In this document: in pieces, positions 53,401-64,000 of the stretch
Numbering within the stretch: the stretch's first letter is position 1
How the letters are laid out: each line of letters begins with the position of its first letter
Source of the DNA: Sinonovacula constricta
Lineage: Eukaryota > Mollusca > Bivalvia > Cardiida > Solecurtidae
Direction: 5' to 3'
Assembly: GCA_007844125.1 (NCBI GenBank)
Contig: CM017563.1
Coordinates: 36,699,837 to 36,763,836, forward strand
Length of the DNA: 64,000 nt
The notes under the pieces: generated by a model
Databases searched by the model: none
The model's input: the letters and a program-made list of their open reading frames with translations, nothing else
What the model was told of the DNA's origin: nothing
Made by a program: the position numbers and the translations under genes

Positions 53401-56340
53401 AAAATCTATAGTTGCTTAAAGTCTAAATTTAATGTGTGGCATACGAAATGGTTTATGTATGTGCACTTTTGAATACAAGTTACTATGCTGAATTTGTCTG
53501 TATTTCTTACACATCTTTATGAATTATAAGAACAGAGAACACTCTTATAATATAACGTTATCTTAAATCTTAGAAACCCAAAATTACGCGAAGAGTTTAA
53601 CAAATAATTTAGCTGACATTTGCATTGGTATTGTTAGCAGGTAAATAACGATAACGCATGCAATATATCTTATTACTGGACAAGCTGTGTGCATTGCTGC
53701 CGCATCTAATGGTCTTCTCTAATTTCATAGCGGTTATTATCTTATTAAACGACGCTTTACACAGATAAGACGTTATTTAAACTATACAATGAAGCTTTTC
53801 TACTGTTTGCTCTTATCTGCACTTAATGGATAAGAATGGAATATGCATATTTGTTTTCCCATAGAAATGCACAAACTAATAACGCCTTAAATTAATGTCT
53901 TTGCATCTTATGTAAATCATAATGAATCCTGACACGTTAGCCATTACAAATTTATGGATGAATTTTGAGTCATTGATAAAGAATTTGTTGGTAGTCGGTA
54001 GGTAATTGACTTAAAGTAGTAAATGTTATCCTTAATCGATACAAAGTTAAGTCTAATGGTCTTTAAATCGGATATGATATTGATTTAGATAACTTTTTTG
54101 CATTTAAATCAATTTCGTTGGTTCAAAAGCCAATTCATCTATGAAATCGTTGGAAAGCCTAATGATTCAAAGTGCTCGGGTTTGAGGACTAAGTTTTGAA
54201 CGGATTATTATTTTTGTAAAAATTCGGATATTTGTGGGCGTTTCGTTGAAACTTTCGATACACAAATTTCTATTAATCACTCAACTGCACAATAAGTCCT
54301 GGGGATGAGAATCTATGTTTCCAATTACTGATCTGTCAGGTTCTAATGAGGATAACGGAATTAAAATTTGTGTGTATGTGTAGTGTGTTTAGGCTTTGGA
54401 TTGATTTTTGCAGTAAGTAGTTGCCCAGTATGCTGGGTTGTGTAGGGTTGTGTAGGTATAATTTACTAATAGTCAGATTAAAAACATCGATTTCGTTGGT
54501 TCAAAAGCCACTTTAACTTTCAAACCGTTAAATGAGGTTATTTAAACTAATTCATATTTTGCGCTATTTGGAATGCAATGTTTGTCTACTCGATATTTCA
54601 TATTTAGTATGTCATATATATGAAGATATATTTATTTCGACTATTAGCTTAAACCCGGGTGTACCGGATGTAAACATTGTTTAATTATATACATAGCTGC
54701 CTTTAAATTAACTATGGCTGCAATAAACTTTACAATTAGTTGCAGAAATATGCGGCCAAGTATACAGCATGGTGTATTCTTTTCTTCTTATTGAATTCAC
54801 TAGGGTAACAATTGTATTCAGACGGTGACAGATATAACTGACTTTGAGATAGAAAATATACAGACTTTCGGTTCCGTAGTTATTTCATTTCTATCGTTGT
54901 TACTAAAACAACAGCAACACTGCATAACCTTTGTTTTATATATTTCTTGTTACCGGATAAACAATGTTAACGTTAACACAAGCCAATCTATGTTTTAAGA
55001 AGCATACTACACTTTTTCTAAAGGTAAAAATACTCAGTGCCATTATAGTGGTGTCCAGCTCTTATTAATGGAGGCAAAATTTGCTATGGTCAAAGGCGAT
55101 TCGTATGTTAGCTGGGTGTGCGTGATGAAGCATTTACGCTTTTGCGGTGGAGAAAAGTAACAAAAACCTCAAAGGGCTCCATGTAGGACAATTGACATTT
55201 ACCTATACTTTAATTGATGCCCTTTCAAAGTACACATTTTCCTATTAAACATAGCACAACATTTACGTTGAATGTTTGTCATGAACTAAAATATTTTGCA
55301 AAGGTTAACCATTTTTTGGACTAGTCCTACTAATTGTGTATACACTAAAGAGATCATTTTATACCTTTTGAATAATTAAACAGGTTTGTCAGAGATTGAA
55401 CTAGAATGTTGGGGCAAACACGTGAATCTTGTGCTGCAAGGATCAGTAATACAATCGAACCTTTAACTATTACCAGGTGCAGGTCATTTTCTTTTCGTAC
55501 TTATCCAAAGTTAGCGCATTCCCAACGTATTCATATGATGTAATTCACAGGGGTTCCTTTGATCATATTAAGAAGATTGAACATATTTGCAGCTTCGAGC
55601 GATCATTAGCAAATGTTGATACGTTAAGATATTTTGTATTGCAGCGGAATATTCAGTGTTAATCACTTTGTCTCTGGTTAATTGTCTTTATCATCATCAC
55701 TTATCAATTAAATAATCCAACGGCTCTATTTCTTCTGTGTTTCAAACTAAATGTCAGCTCCGTAAAACAGGAATATCTAAGATTTTCTTAGTACTATCAG
55801 GTTATCTTTTAAGATGTCTAACTTTTTATGGTTTTTAGACTCTTGAAACATCTATTAGCAATCAAAACGACACGTGTGTGGAAAGTTGTGTATTTAAAAT
55901 TTAAAAAATCTGACATTTAAAATTAAGATGCAATACAGTTACAAGGTTTGTCAAAATTTCTATGATTGTACTCTTATTTTAAATATTTGTTAAAGTGAAA
56001 CAAACAACGTTTAAACCGTTTATTTTTGTTTAAGAACACTGCTGTTTAATGACTTATATAATTGGTTCTGGATAGAATCACATGATCTGAAGTGAGCAAG
56101 AATAGCTTAAATTAACACAAGGTAGACATAAAAATAAACCTTGACAAGTAGTTGTATAGAAAAAAAGCAAACAAACAAACAGCATGCAATAAGTCGATAA
56201 CATATATGCATCATTTGTTTATCCACCTTACAATAATATTACTGAGCAATAGCATAACCATTTATTAATAGTATCGGCGAAATAACAATTGCAGATTGTG
56301 GTTTGCAATATGGCAGTCTGGCCGCTTTCAAAAATGATAT
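53400..56340. other. Intergenic sequence, no gene seen
   Basis: About 2.9 kb with no supported gene. The 20-base word TTTCGTTGGTTCAAAAGCCA occurs exactly twice in direct orientation (54113-54132 and 54491-54510) in otherwise dissimilar sequence. Confidence 0.4.
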
Positions 56341-56342
56341 AG

Positions 56343-56428
56343 AGAATACCAGGTTAGTGTTGATATAGATAAATGGTATCATGCGAGGCTAAGAACATCA
56401 GACAGCACGAGGCTCTGCCTGGTATTCT
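56343..56428. repeat. Inverted repeat, 11-bp arms about 64 bp apart
   Basis: AGAATACCAGG at 56343-56353 is the exact reverse complement of CCTGGTATTCT at 56418-56428. The spacer holds GAGGCT twice and CATCAGACAGCACGAGGCT. It could be a hairpin or the end of a small foldback element. No target duplication was identified. Confidence 0.45.
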
Positions 56429-57382
56429 TTTTATCCCACCATCAATAGTTTATAAACCGAAAAAAAGGAAACATTTAAATTTTCCGCTACTACTCCCCCT
56501 ACACGATCTGACATTCCAATGCAATACACGAAATTAATGCGCGTGAATAGAGTAATTCGACTAAAAGAAATAGTTCTATTTTATAATTAAACAATAAGAC
56601 AATAAACATGTTATGTATTTTATTTTATTTTTACTATACATAAGGTTGTAATTGTATTGATTACGATAATTAAAAAAATAATGATTTGAAAATAACAATA
56701 AAAAATCACATATCAGATATGTTTTTGACAGGGTGATTTGCGAATTTTGGAGAAATGTTGGGATCGGACGTGGTGTGTTGGTGTGTGTATTTGGAAGACA
56801 AAAGCAACATTTGCATCGTCCACATTTGGATTGCGTGGTGTTTCTTGAGGTGCTGGTGCAGAGAGAATGTAGAACAGCGTTTTTGTTGATCGTTTGTGAT
56901 TGAAGAATAATTAATCAAAGATTGTACTTTTTTGTGCTCTTTAATAGCCATTATGTCAGTCGGTTAAATGTTGGCTGAACGCAACTTCTAAACAAGATAT
57001 TTGTTGACCAAATGTTTGGTAATTTTCCGGACAGAAGGCAATTCAGCATCAAAAGACATGTTTTTCAACATTTTACCAAGTTTATTTACACCAAGTTTTT
57101 GCCTCAAGTACCATTGGTCGGTTTCTTTATGGACTGTGAAAGGCCTCGTTCTTGGTGCTAGATAGAATGGAGACATCGGATCGAGAAAACTATCCGGTCG
57201 TTTTTAAGCATACAGTTTATATATATGAAAACTGGGTCTGTATACTGTCCAGGATTCTCATATATTTTTGGAGCAACTTTTCTAACATCAGTGATGTTTC
57301 GACCTGTCCTAGTTTTAGTCTGTATAAGAGCTCTAGGAACTCGGTACTATCTGATGGCTTCCTCATTTGGATATCACCCCAC

Positions 57383-57763
57383 CTGTAATATCAACAGATT
57401 TATCAGTGGTAAGTTTAAAATGAGATGTTTATGTATATATGCAAGTTTAAAGATGAATCTTACCAGGACGCTCATTTTATTTGTACAATAAGTGCTAGTT
57501 TGAAAGAAATGTATAACAAATACAAACTTTTCTCCAAAAAGTAGAGATACAACCAAAAAGATGAAATTATCAATACTACAACAACATTTTAACGATATTC
57601 ACATAAAACATTATAAAAAGACATTTGTTAAATAATGAAAAATGATAAAAAGGTAGCCAAATGCTAGTAGGGCTACCAATAGCTTTAACATTTCCATAAT
57701 ACCATTGATAATTATCTGTAATATAGGTTATTTACTGGCTATGACAATAAAAATAGTAGCAAC
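57383..57763 (-). other. Intron 2 of the DUF3504 pseudogene (inferred)
   Basis: Runs from AACTTAAG|GTTGCT to ATTACAG|GTGGGG on the minus strand. Joining the flanks restores a codon split after two bases, giving Arg then Trp as the family has at this place. The donor is weaker than consensus. The 381-base interior holds nothing recognisable. Confidence 0.6.
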
Positions 57764-57936
57764 CTTAAGTTGTACTGCTCTGTTGTGCCTCTAATTCCAA
57801 AATGTAGGCAATTGTTTAGCGAGGCAGTGTTGAGGAGGGACTTAGGTGTTTCGGGACCTAAGATAGATTTCTCCCACATTAGCTTTACTTTATCATCTGT
57901 CAATGACTCATCTTCCTTTTGTCTGTTGCGTTGACC

Positions 57937-58267
57937 CTAGGAAAATAACGCATTTGTTATATTGAATAAATTAAATTAACATTGGAATCTCTGTTGTCAG
58001 CATTGTGTGTTATGCATACACAGTTTAAATCATTATAATTTGGCTAAACAAAATGGAGAAAAACCCAACAACATTGGTTAATGTGTTAAAATATAATAAA
58101 TCTACATTGGTCAATATTTGTGAGTTTCTTTTTTGTAAATTTTTAACATCTGTTAAAAACGGTTGACCTTTAACAAGGCATAGTTGTAAAAGTTTTAGCA
58201 TGCTGCAAAAAGAAAATTAAGCTTCACTATGGTTTGGTATATAAAATTACTAATAGATATAACATAC
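57937..58267 (-). other. Intron 1 of the DUF3504 pseudogene (inferred)
   Basis: Runs from AATAGG|GTATGT to TTTTCCTAG|GGTCAA, both close to consensus. The junction falls between codons, and the joined residues keep the spacing the family shows between its AKxK and GxxNR motifs. Confidence 0.7.
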
Positions 58268-58763
58268 CCTATTTTAAGACATTTTGGTTTTTGCTGAGAA
58301 TGTTTCACTGGTCAGTGTGAAATATGGAATTGTCATTGCCATTATCAGGTGTTGGTACCTATGCCGCTTTAAATAGCGATCAAGGCTGCTGAAGATGCCA
58401 CAAAGGCTGGAAGGCTCATCGTCACTACAGTCAGATTTCCTAATCGACAAGAGGAAGTTGGAGACGTACTCATCCAAGATACTAACTTTGATACGATGAA
58501 TAGGCTTGTATTCACCCTTTGTTGCCAGAAATTGAGTAAACTTGTTCAAGTCGGAAACTTGAGGCGAGTGTTCTTATTCTTCTGTTGCTCAATGAATTCG
58601 TACAAATTGTCCATGTTTAAGTCTAGAAACTATGATTTATTACCACATTTGTCCATGCAGTCAGCTTTATTTGATTCAACTAAAGATCTAGATCTGTCTT
58701 AACAATTTGAATGTTCATCGAGTAGCGACATTTTCATCAGGGTCTGTCCTCAGATTGGGCAGC

Positions 58764-58770
58764 ATATATA

Positions 58771-58805
<35 letters not shown>
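58764..58805. repeat. AT dinucleotide microsatellite
   Basis: About 20 TA units with one TTTA interruption, just upstream of the pseudogene on its strand. Confidence 0.95.
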
Positions 58806-58808
<3 letters not shown>

Positions 58809-58869
58809 CTTTATTAATAAACACATTTTCTATCAACGTTAAATAGAACTTCGGACGGTCGTTGTGATT

Positions 58870-59727
58870 TGTCCGGTTAGCTTAGTCAGTTAAGACGCGG
58901 CTACCTAAATATTCTATCCTGCAGGACAGAAATCGAGACCTCGCTAATCCTTTATCGTTTTAATGACATCCTTTGTTCTTCCTAACCAATCTTTACATTA
59001 TGGACATTTTGGGGGTGACCACAAGCATAATTACGCGATAAATGAGTTTCGTTCTCGTAAACATTCTTGATGTTTCGTCAAAAAAAGTAGTCCGGCTTAG
59101 AACAGATGCCCGAATATCGATTGATAAAGCTCATCTTTTATACACGTGTTATATCAACCGATATTTGCAGAGATGGTGGGATAAAATGTGTTGCTGTCTC
59201 ACAATATTGAGTCGAAAGTACTTTCTGTTTTTTTTTGATTTGCTCAATTCGAAATTTGAAACATCTATTATTTGTCAAAGTTTCCGTTGTGATTGCATCG
59301 TCTTTTGTTCTTTGAACACAATTGTTTTAGGTCTATGTGTGATGCACTGCTTTTCTATATATGTAAATTCGAAACAGTCAAATAACTTGAAATCCATTCT
59401 TATTAAAGTCAATAACCCTAAAATATTTATCTGTAAAAAATCTTCTAATGACGTTTAAAATAAATAGAAAAGAGTGCATAAATGCATAAAGCTGTACCAC
59501 AAGCCAATGACTTATCGGTGGACGCTTTAAATTACATACAGAGAACGTAACCTTATATCAAACATCATTTACTTGCATTACATACGAATCCAGGATCATT
59601 TGACGTTGTAAACTAGCAATATTTTATCTCTTATCTAAAATTATAATGCTAGACTATTCAATTTTCAAATCGAGTTTACTGATATATCACTTTTGGTGTT
59701 AAACCCAGTATTTCTATGACTACATTT
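58870..59727. other. Intergenic sequence with a doubtful 138-codon frame
   Basis: A plus-strand frame at 59042-59458 is the longest non-repetitive one in the window (138 codons). It is rich in Cys, Phe, Ile and Leu with no domain, and lacks a recognisable splice or promoter context, so I leave it uncalled. A tRNA-like phrase (GGTTAGCTTAGTCAG near 58876) lacks a good B box. Confidence 0.3.
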
Positions 59728-59740
59728 AACTACAATTTGA

Positions 59741-60028
59741 GGAGTGTCCGTGGCGTAGAGGTAGAATCGCCGATTTGTAATTCCTCTGACTGCTTAGCCT
59801 TTCACCTCGTGGGTTCAAGTTCCGTTCGGGGCGATGAACCTAATGTGAGAAGGGCTTTCAGCTGACCTGCGGTGGGCCTGTGGTTCTACCCAGAAATGTG
59901 TCTGGAATCTTCCTCCACCAAAAGCTGGACGTTGGATTATGAATGGTCGCTGCAATGTATTAAAAACATAAAAAATCATCATCAACAACAACAACAACAA
60001 CAAAACAACAACAAACAAAACAACAAAA
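59741..60028 (+). mobile_element. SINE family B, full length with CAA tail and 13-bp target duplication
   Basis: The head GTGTCCGTGGCGTAGAGGTA (A-box region) and GTGGGTTCAAGTTCC (B box) form a tRNA-like sequence with a long variable region. The body has GAAGGGCTTTCAGCTGACC, TGCGGTGGGCCTGTGGTTC, TCTTCCTCCACCAAAAGC and TGGACGTTGGATTATGAATG, then a CAACAA tail. AACTACAATTTGA lies on both sides (59728-59740 and 60029-60041). This is the reference copy for family B in this window. The frames on either strand across it are artefacts. Confidence 0.92.
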
Positions 60029-60049
60029 AACTACAATTTGAATACTTTA

Positions 60050-60620
60050 TCGGACCTTCTCAGGGCGAGCCTCCCCAATCATTTAACTCAAAATCACTCC
60101 CTTTTCTGTTTCAAAACATTGTATACGTTTATAAACATTGAAAGGGAAACCTTTAGTGCTGGCTCAAGTTCTTAACAAAAGTTTCCATATCTTCTATCGT
60201 ATCTATATTATACTAAAATAAATATTGATCTTCCATGTAAGGATTAGAGAATTTATTGGCTTTAATTAAAATGCGTCTTAGAAATCAGCTTATTTATTTC
60301 CTCTTCGATTTGAATTTTAATTGCCAGAAATGTAATGAGGAAAGGAATTCCAAATTGACTTTAAGATTAGGAAAATGTGCTTCAGCTGGTAGAAAATAAT
60401 GACTCACAGGATATAACATCTTAACATTATAAATTGCTAATTATATTGGTTGAAAAACATGCTCTTGTATCGACTCTTTAGTAATGTTTAATAGAAATCG
60501 TAAATAAAATTAGCAACACTCAATGAAATTTATTCACATATGGAGATTGATTTACAATTGTCTTGTCTTAATGGCGTATGGAATAGTTACCTTAACTCTT
60601 CTTGCTAGATATACACGTTT
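60050..60620. other. Intergenic sequence, no gene seen
   Basis: AT-rich sequence with nothing recognised between the SINE and the CTA tract. Confidence 0.4.
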
Positions 60621-60621
60621 C

Positions 60622-60624
60622 CTT

Positions 60625-60684
<60 letters not shown>

Positions 60685-60685
60685 T

Positions 60686-60748
<63 letters not shown>

Positions 60749-60757
60749 TACTACTAT

Positions 60758-60814
<57 letters not shown>

Positions 60815-61052
60815 GTCTATTACTACTTTTACTTCTACTACTTCTGATACTGCTACTGCTTCTGTTACAACTTCTATTTCTTCTACTACTACTACTGCTG
60901 TTTTAATATAACTTCTATTACTACTACTACTTCTATTACTACTGCTTCTACTACAAATACTTCTCTAGCTGCTACTACGATAACAACAACATTAACTTGG
61001 ATTACTACTACTACAATTATTATTATTATTATTAGTTTTACTACTACTACTT

Positions 61053-61100
<48 letters not shown>

Positions 61101-61101
61101 T

Positions 61102-61144
<43 letters not shown>

Positions 61145-61155
61145 TCTACTACTAT

Positions 61156-61231
<76 letters not shown>

Positions 61232-61277
61232 GCTTCTACTTCTTCTACTACTACTACTTCTTCTACTACAACCACTA
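60622..61277. repeat. Long impure CTA trinucleotide microsatellite
   Basis: Over 650 bases built from CTA units. Long pure runs lie at about 60626-60812 and 61038-61230, joined by a degenerate middle with CTT, CTG and ATT variants. The poly-Leu, poly-Tyr and poly-Val frames through it are artefacts. Confidence 0.97.
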
Positions 61278-61440
61278 CATCCACTTTAATATAATTAGGA
61301 TTATAATACAAAGAATAAAGACCGACAAGAATGGAAGACTATACAATGATAGGTATCTAAATATTAACTCAAAATGAGTTAAGCTTATGTGGATTTTATT
61401 TTATATACTGAATTCATATGTTCATATATTCATATATCTA

Positions 61441-61556
61441 TACACACATATACACACACACATATACACATGTGTGTGTGAGTGTGTGTGTGTGTGTTTG
61501 TTTGTGTGTGTGCGTGTGTGTGTGTATGTGTGCATGTGCGTGTGCGTGTGTGTATG
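61441..61556. repeat. CA tract switching to a TG tract (inverted dinucleotide repeat)
   Basis: Starts with ACACACACATATACACA and flips to TGTGTGTGTGAGTGTGTG at about 61471, so the two halves are self-complementary on one strand. The TG side is longer and carries GC and AT interruptions. Cys-Val and Thr-His frames are artefacts. Confidence 0.9.
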
Positions 61557-61559
61557 TTT

Positions 61560-62640
61560 TATGATTACGATATAGCAATACATGTGCATTTTAAATGCTT
61601 TCAGTAAGTAACTAATTTTTAATAATGACAAAATGTAAATAATACAAATCTTATGATCGATAAGGAGAGCAATTAAGTGCTGATTTACTGTATACTATTA
61701 TTGTGTTTATGTACTTTTATACATTAGTACGACACACTTTCAGGTGTACGCAGATCTAAAGGCGATGTTTATGTTTTTGCTTCACATTTACTTATCAGCT
61801 ATGTGGGCTAATGATTAGTGGTCTATACCCTGGTACACATATCTTGCGCTGCAATGATTCTAATCTCGTCTGTGTCAAAGGTTTTGCAATTAATGTCTCT
61901 CATGATTATCGCAAACCGTACGAGATAAATATAGGAAAGAAAAAAGTCCTTTATAATATACAGTTATTCCATTCTTTTGAGATTTTCTTTTGTCTTGAAA
62001 GAGCCAGCATATGTGTTTTTGCTGTGAATAATACGCCAGAGTAGATCAATAATGATATATAAGCTGACTAAACAATATACATATGCTTGGTTAATTAATG
62101 TGTAAAACGTGGCTATTCAGTCCTTTTTATTGTATGCAATAAGCACATTACGTGATCTAATTATAAATTCCATTAAGCTCATTTTGGCAAGACTGGTTCC
62201 ATATTACTCGCCTACTGGTTTATACAGTATGCGAGCAGGAAACCAGCTGATATGTCAGTTGTTATGGGCTGCCTTGAGAACTTGAGGGATTATAGCAGGT
62301 TGTACATAGCAGCTGAAATAATGGAAACAACGACAAAAAGGTAAACGACCTTTCTATTCTGACACCGAGCTGTTAATGACATGAATACCATAATTTAACG
62401 CATCTTAACTGGTAACAGATGTTAATGTTAAACGGTTAAGGTGTGAACAATTAACGTTAGATCAAGAAACACTATGGTCTTTATCGTGTTTCTCTATATA
62501 ATTTCAGTTAAGTCTAACCAAATTGGTTAAAGTCTTCTCTGGAACGTTCGCTTACATCCCTTAACTCAAATTGGGAAAAAACGAAATAAAAATCGAATGA
62601 AAAGCATTTCTATAGCAAATTTGAAAACCTGAAAAAAAAA
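61560..62640. other. Intergenic sequence, no gene seen
   Basis: About 1.1 kb of AT-rich sequence. A 77-codon frame at 61811-62044 has mixed composition but no motif or splice context. Confidence 0.4.
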
Positions 62641-62641
62641 A

Positions 62642-62736
62642 TGGGTTGTCGTGGGATTCGAACCTACATCTAAATAAAAAAACAAATACCTCCCAGACGA
62701 GTGGGATGTACTAACCACACTTTATCAAGGACAGCT
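62642..62736 (-). tRNA. tRNA-like sequence with long variable region, probably a pseudogene
   Basis: On the minus strand the 3' part has a perfect B box (GGTTCGAATCCC) with a T-arm, followed by GACAACC. That can pair with the 5' AGCTGTC at five of seven positions. The D-loop region has GATAAAGTGTGGTTAGTACATC with a three-pair stem. The anticodon stem-loop (TCCCACTCGTCTGGGA) does not give a clean 7-base loop, so no amino acid is assigned. A run of nine T follows directly (62641 downward), a pol III stop. Length near 94 fits a Ser/Leu-like tRNA or one with an insert. The odd pairs argue for a decayed copy or a SINE head without a body. Confidence 0.35.
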
Positions 62737-62737
62737 G

Positions 62738-62774
<37 letters not shown>

Positions 62775-62841
62775 TAATAATAATAATAATAATAATAATG
62801 AAAATAATAATAATAACAACAACAACATCAACAACAACAAC

Positions 62842-62874
<33 letters not shown>
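62737..62874. repeat. AAT/AAC trinucleotide microsatellite
   Basis: AAT units with AAC-rich interruptions in the middle (about 62815-62841). The poly-Asn frame is an artefact. It abuts the 5' side of the tRNA-like sequence. Confidence 0.95.
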
Positions 62875-62876
<2 letters not shown>

Positions 62877-62879
62877 ACT

Positions 62880-64000
62880 TTAGTTCATTCGTACTTGTTA
62901 AATGATCTATTTATATTTTTTGATTTTGTAAAAATCGCTTTCCGACCTGAGTACACCTGTAAACAGATACATCTAATGTAGGAGTTGTGAAAATAACACA
63001 GAATACTGCCATTCTTAATAAGGCTTCGTAAATGTTTTATGCATCTGTTCGTATTGAAATAGAGCTACGTAATCGAATGTAAAAGAATGTAGGCGTAGTT
63101 TTATGCGAATGCTGTGACATGCTCAGATCGATTGCTGATAAGGTCAGCAAGGTTAGCAAGTGCTGAGCACAATTAGAATACATTATTCAATATATTTGCA
63201 TGTAAAATACTTAGTTTCAATGGCTTGAATAACTGGCGTTTTCTGGTTAAAATTAAAGGAAACAAAGTTAGTTAATAGTTCCTAAGTACTAGGTCTATTT
63301 CCAGATCAAAGCCAAACAATACCACGTGATCGATCATTTCAAACGTACACAATGACCAATATATTACAAAATGGCCGACTTGGGTATTTTCACATGTTAA
63401 TAATGATGTTGGGTCAAACAAGAATGTATGTTCTCATGCTCGCAATAAATACTGTACTGAAAGAATACTGTATGTTGTTTATATTACATGGTATATCGTG
63501 TTAACTAAACATTGTATTTTACTTTCCTAGCAGCCATACACGTGCACGTGAAAGTGAATTGTATTCCATTTACGTGTTGTTGCACTATCATAGAGGCAGT
63601 AAATAGAAATGGTTAAATTAAACGTGACAAGTAGATTGTGTTGCTCAGAAGCTTTAAGATACAGTTACAGCAGTTCGAAGAAGTTCATTAACAGGTACTT
63701 TACCCTCACTGAATATTACTCTGAAATCACAATACTGTCAACATAGCTTATTAAGAAAAAAGTAATGTTTTCCCAATTTTTTTTTCTTCATTCTTTATCA
63801 GATCAACTGCAACATAGTATATTTTGGTAATGCAATAATTTCATTGTCTTCGAAGCGTGAAATTCAACTGAAATACTTTCACTTTTGATATAATGCATTT
63901 AACGAGACATGATAAAAGAGAAAATAAAACTCAAACCCCTTCACTTTTTAAGTACGAATTTTAATAATAGGTAGAGTAAATGTATCGTTTCTATAGCTTT
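62880..64000. other. Intergenic sequence, no gene seen
   Basis: AT-rich sequence up to the window end. No coding, RNA or repeat feature can be supported. Confidence 0.4.

Larger units (their letters stand above)
56706..58614 (-). pseudogene. DUF3504 / Crypton-type tyrosine recombinase pseudogene with introns
   Basis: Three blocks on the minus strand join at splice sites into one DUF3504 domain, the Crypton-derived recombinase core found in KIAA1958- and ZMYM2-type proteins. Exon 1 (58614-58268) has FIEQQKNKNT, VSILDEYVSNFLLSIRKSD and LDRYLKR, ending AGG|GTATGT. Exon 2 (57936-57764), after TTTTCCTAG, has GQRNRQKEDESLTDDKVKLM and HFGIRGTTEQ, which holds the first catalytic Arg. Exon 3 (57382-56706), after ATTACAG, continues with WGDIQMR, VRKVAPKIYENPG, MSPFYLAPRTRP and LGVNKLGKMLKNM. 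The phases of both junctions agree with the domain. Damage includes a frame shift near 58570, an in-frame TAA four codons before exon 1 ends, at least two shifts in exon 3 near 57240-57330, and stops near 56990 and 56966. The usual HxxR motif reads HLVN, so the second catalytic Arg is lost, and the GHKN motif reads EHKK. The likely nucleophile Tyr (SLINYSS) remains. It is not functional as a recombinase. Confidence 0.82.

Noticed and set aside
58869..58945. tRNA-like phrase GGTTAGCTTAGTCAG
   Set aside because: The A box is imperfect, the supposed B box (AATCGAGACC) is poor, and no cloverleaf can be drawn.
59042..59458. 138-codon plus-strand frame
   Set aside because: Composition is dominated by hydrophobic residues and Cys, there is no domain, and no splice or promoter context was seen. 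A chance frame is more likely, though it is the longest non-repeat frame.
60523..61311. Poly-Leu, poly-Tyr and poly-Val frames of 81-139 codons
   Set aside because: They arise only from the CTA repeat and have no non-repetitive domain.

Overview
This window looks like gene-poor, AT-rich, repeat-laden DNA from an animal genome. The best guess is a bivalve mollusc. That rests on the general look of the tRNA-derived SINEs, on microsatellite-rich intergenic DNA and on decayed mariner and Crypton-type sequences, not on any gene match. I find no intact protein-coding gene. Most open reading frames are chance frames in AT-rich DNA or frames through microsatellites. The recognisable protein-coding relics are a mariner transposase fragment near 26.3-26.8 kb and a multi-exon DUF3504 (Crypton-type tyrosine recombinase) pseudogene on the minus strand at 56.7-58.6 kb.

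Layout. (1) 0.4-14.5 kb is an old direct tandem duplication: a unit of about 6.2 kb at 0.42-6.64 kb is repeated, diverged, at 6.64-14.5 kb. The second copy was enlarged by a SINE at 8.04 kb, a second kind of SINE at 10.46 kb and about 2.2 kb of other sequence at 11.4-13.9 kb. (2) 14.5-20 kb is mostly unrecognised sequence with a long AT microsatellite, one SINE and copies of a short dispersed repeat. (3) 20.5-46.6 kb is a mosaic of many diverged, same-orientation copies of a unit about 4-5 kb long. It is interrupted by SINEs, a MITE, a mariner remnant, a GC-rich transposon-like segment and a decayed minisatellite (31.0-32.1 kb). (4) 46.6-56.3 kb is mostly unrecognised sequence with a hAT-like GC-rich patch, one recent SINE with a perfect 13-bp target-site duplication, and a 550-bp compound CA/TA/GA microsatellite. 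(5) 56.7-58.6 kb is the DUF3504 pseudogene. (6) 59.7-64 kb has a SINE with a perfect 13-bp duplication, a 650-bp CTA microsatellite, a CA-to-TG inverted dinucleotide tract, a tRNA-like sequence and an AAT microsatellite.

No set of genes works together here. The biology visible is repeat dynamics: duplication first, then insertion, then decay. The relative order can be read at several places because insertions interrupt one copy of a duplicated segment and not its partner. Alignments were made by eye, so boundaries are approximate unless a target-site duplication or splice site is given.
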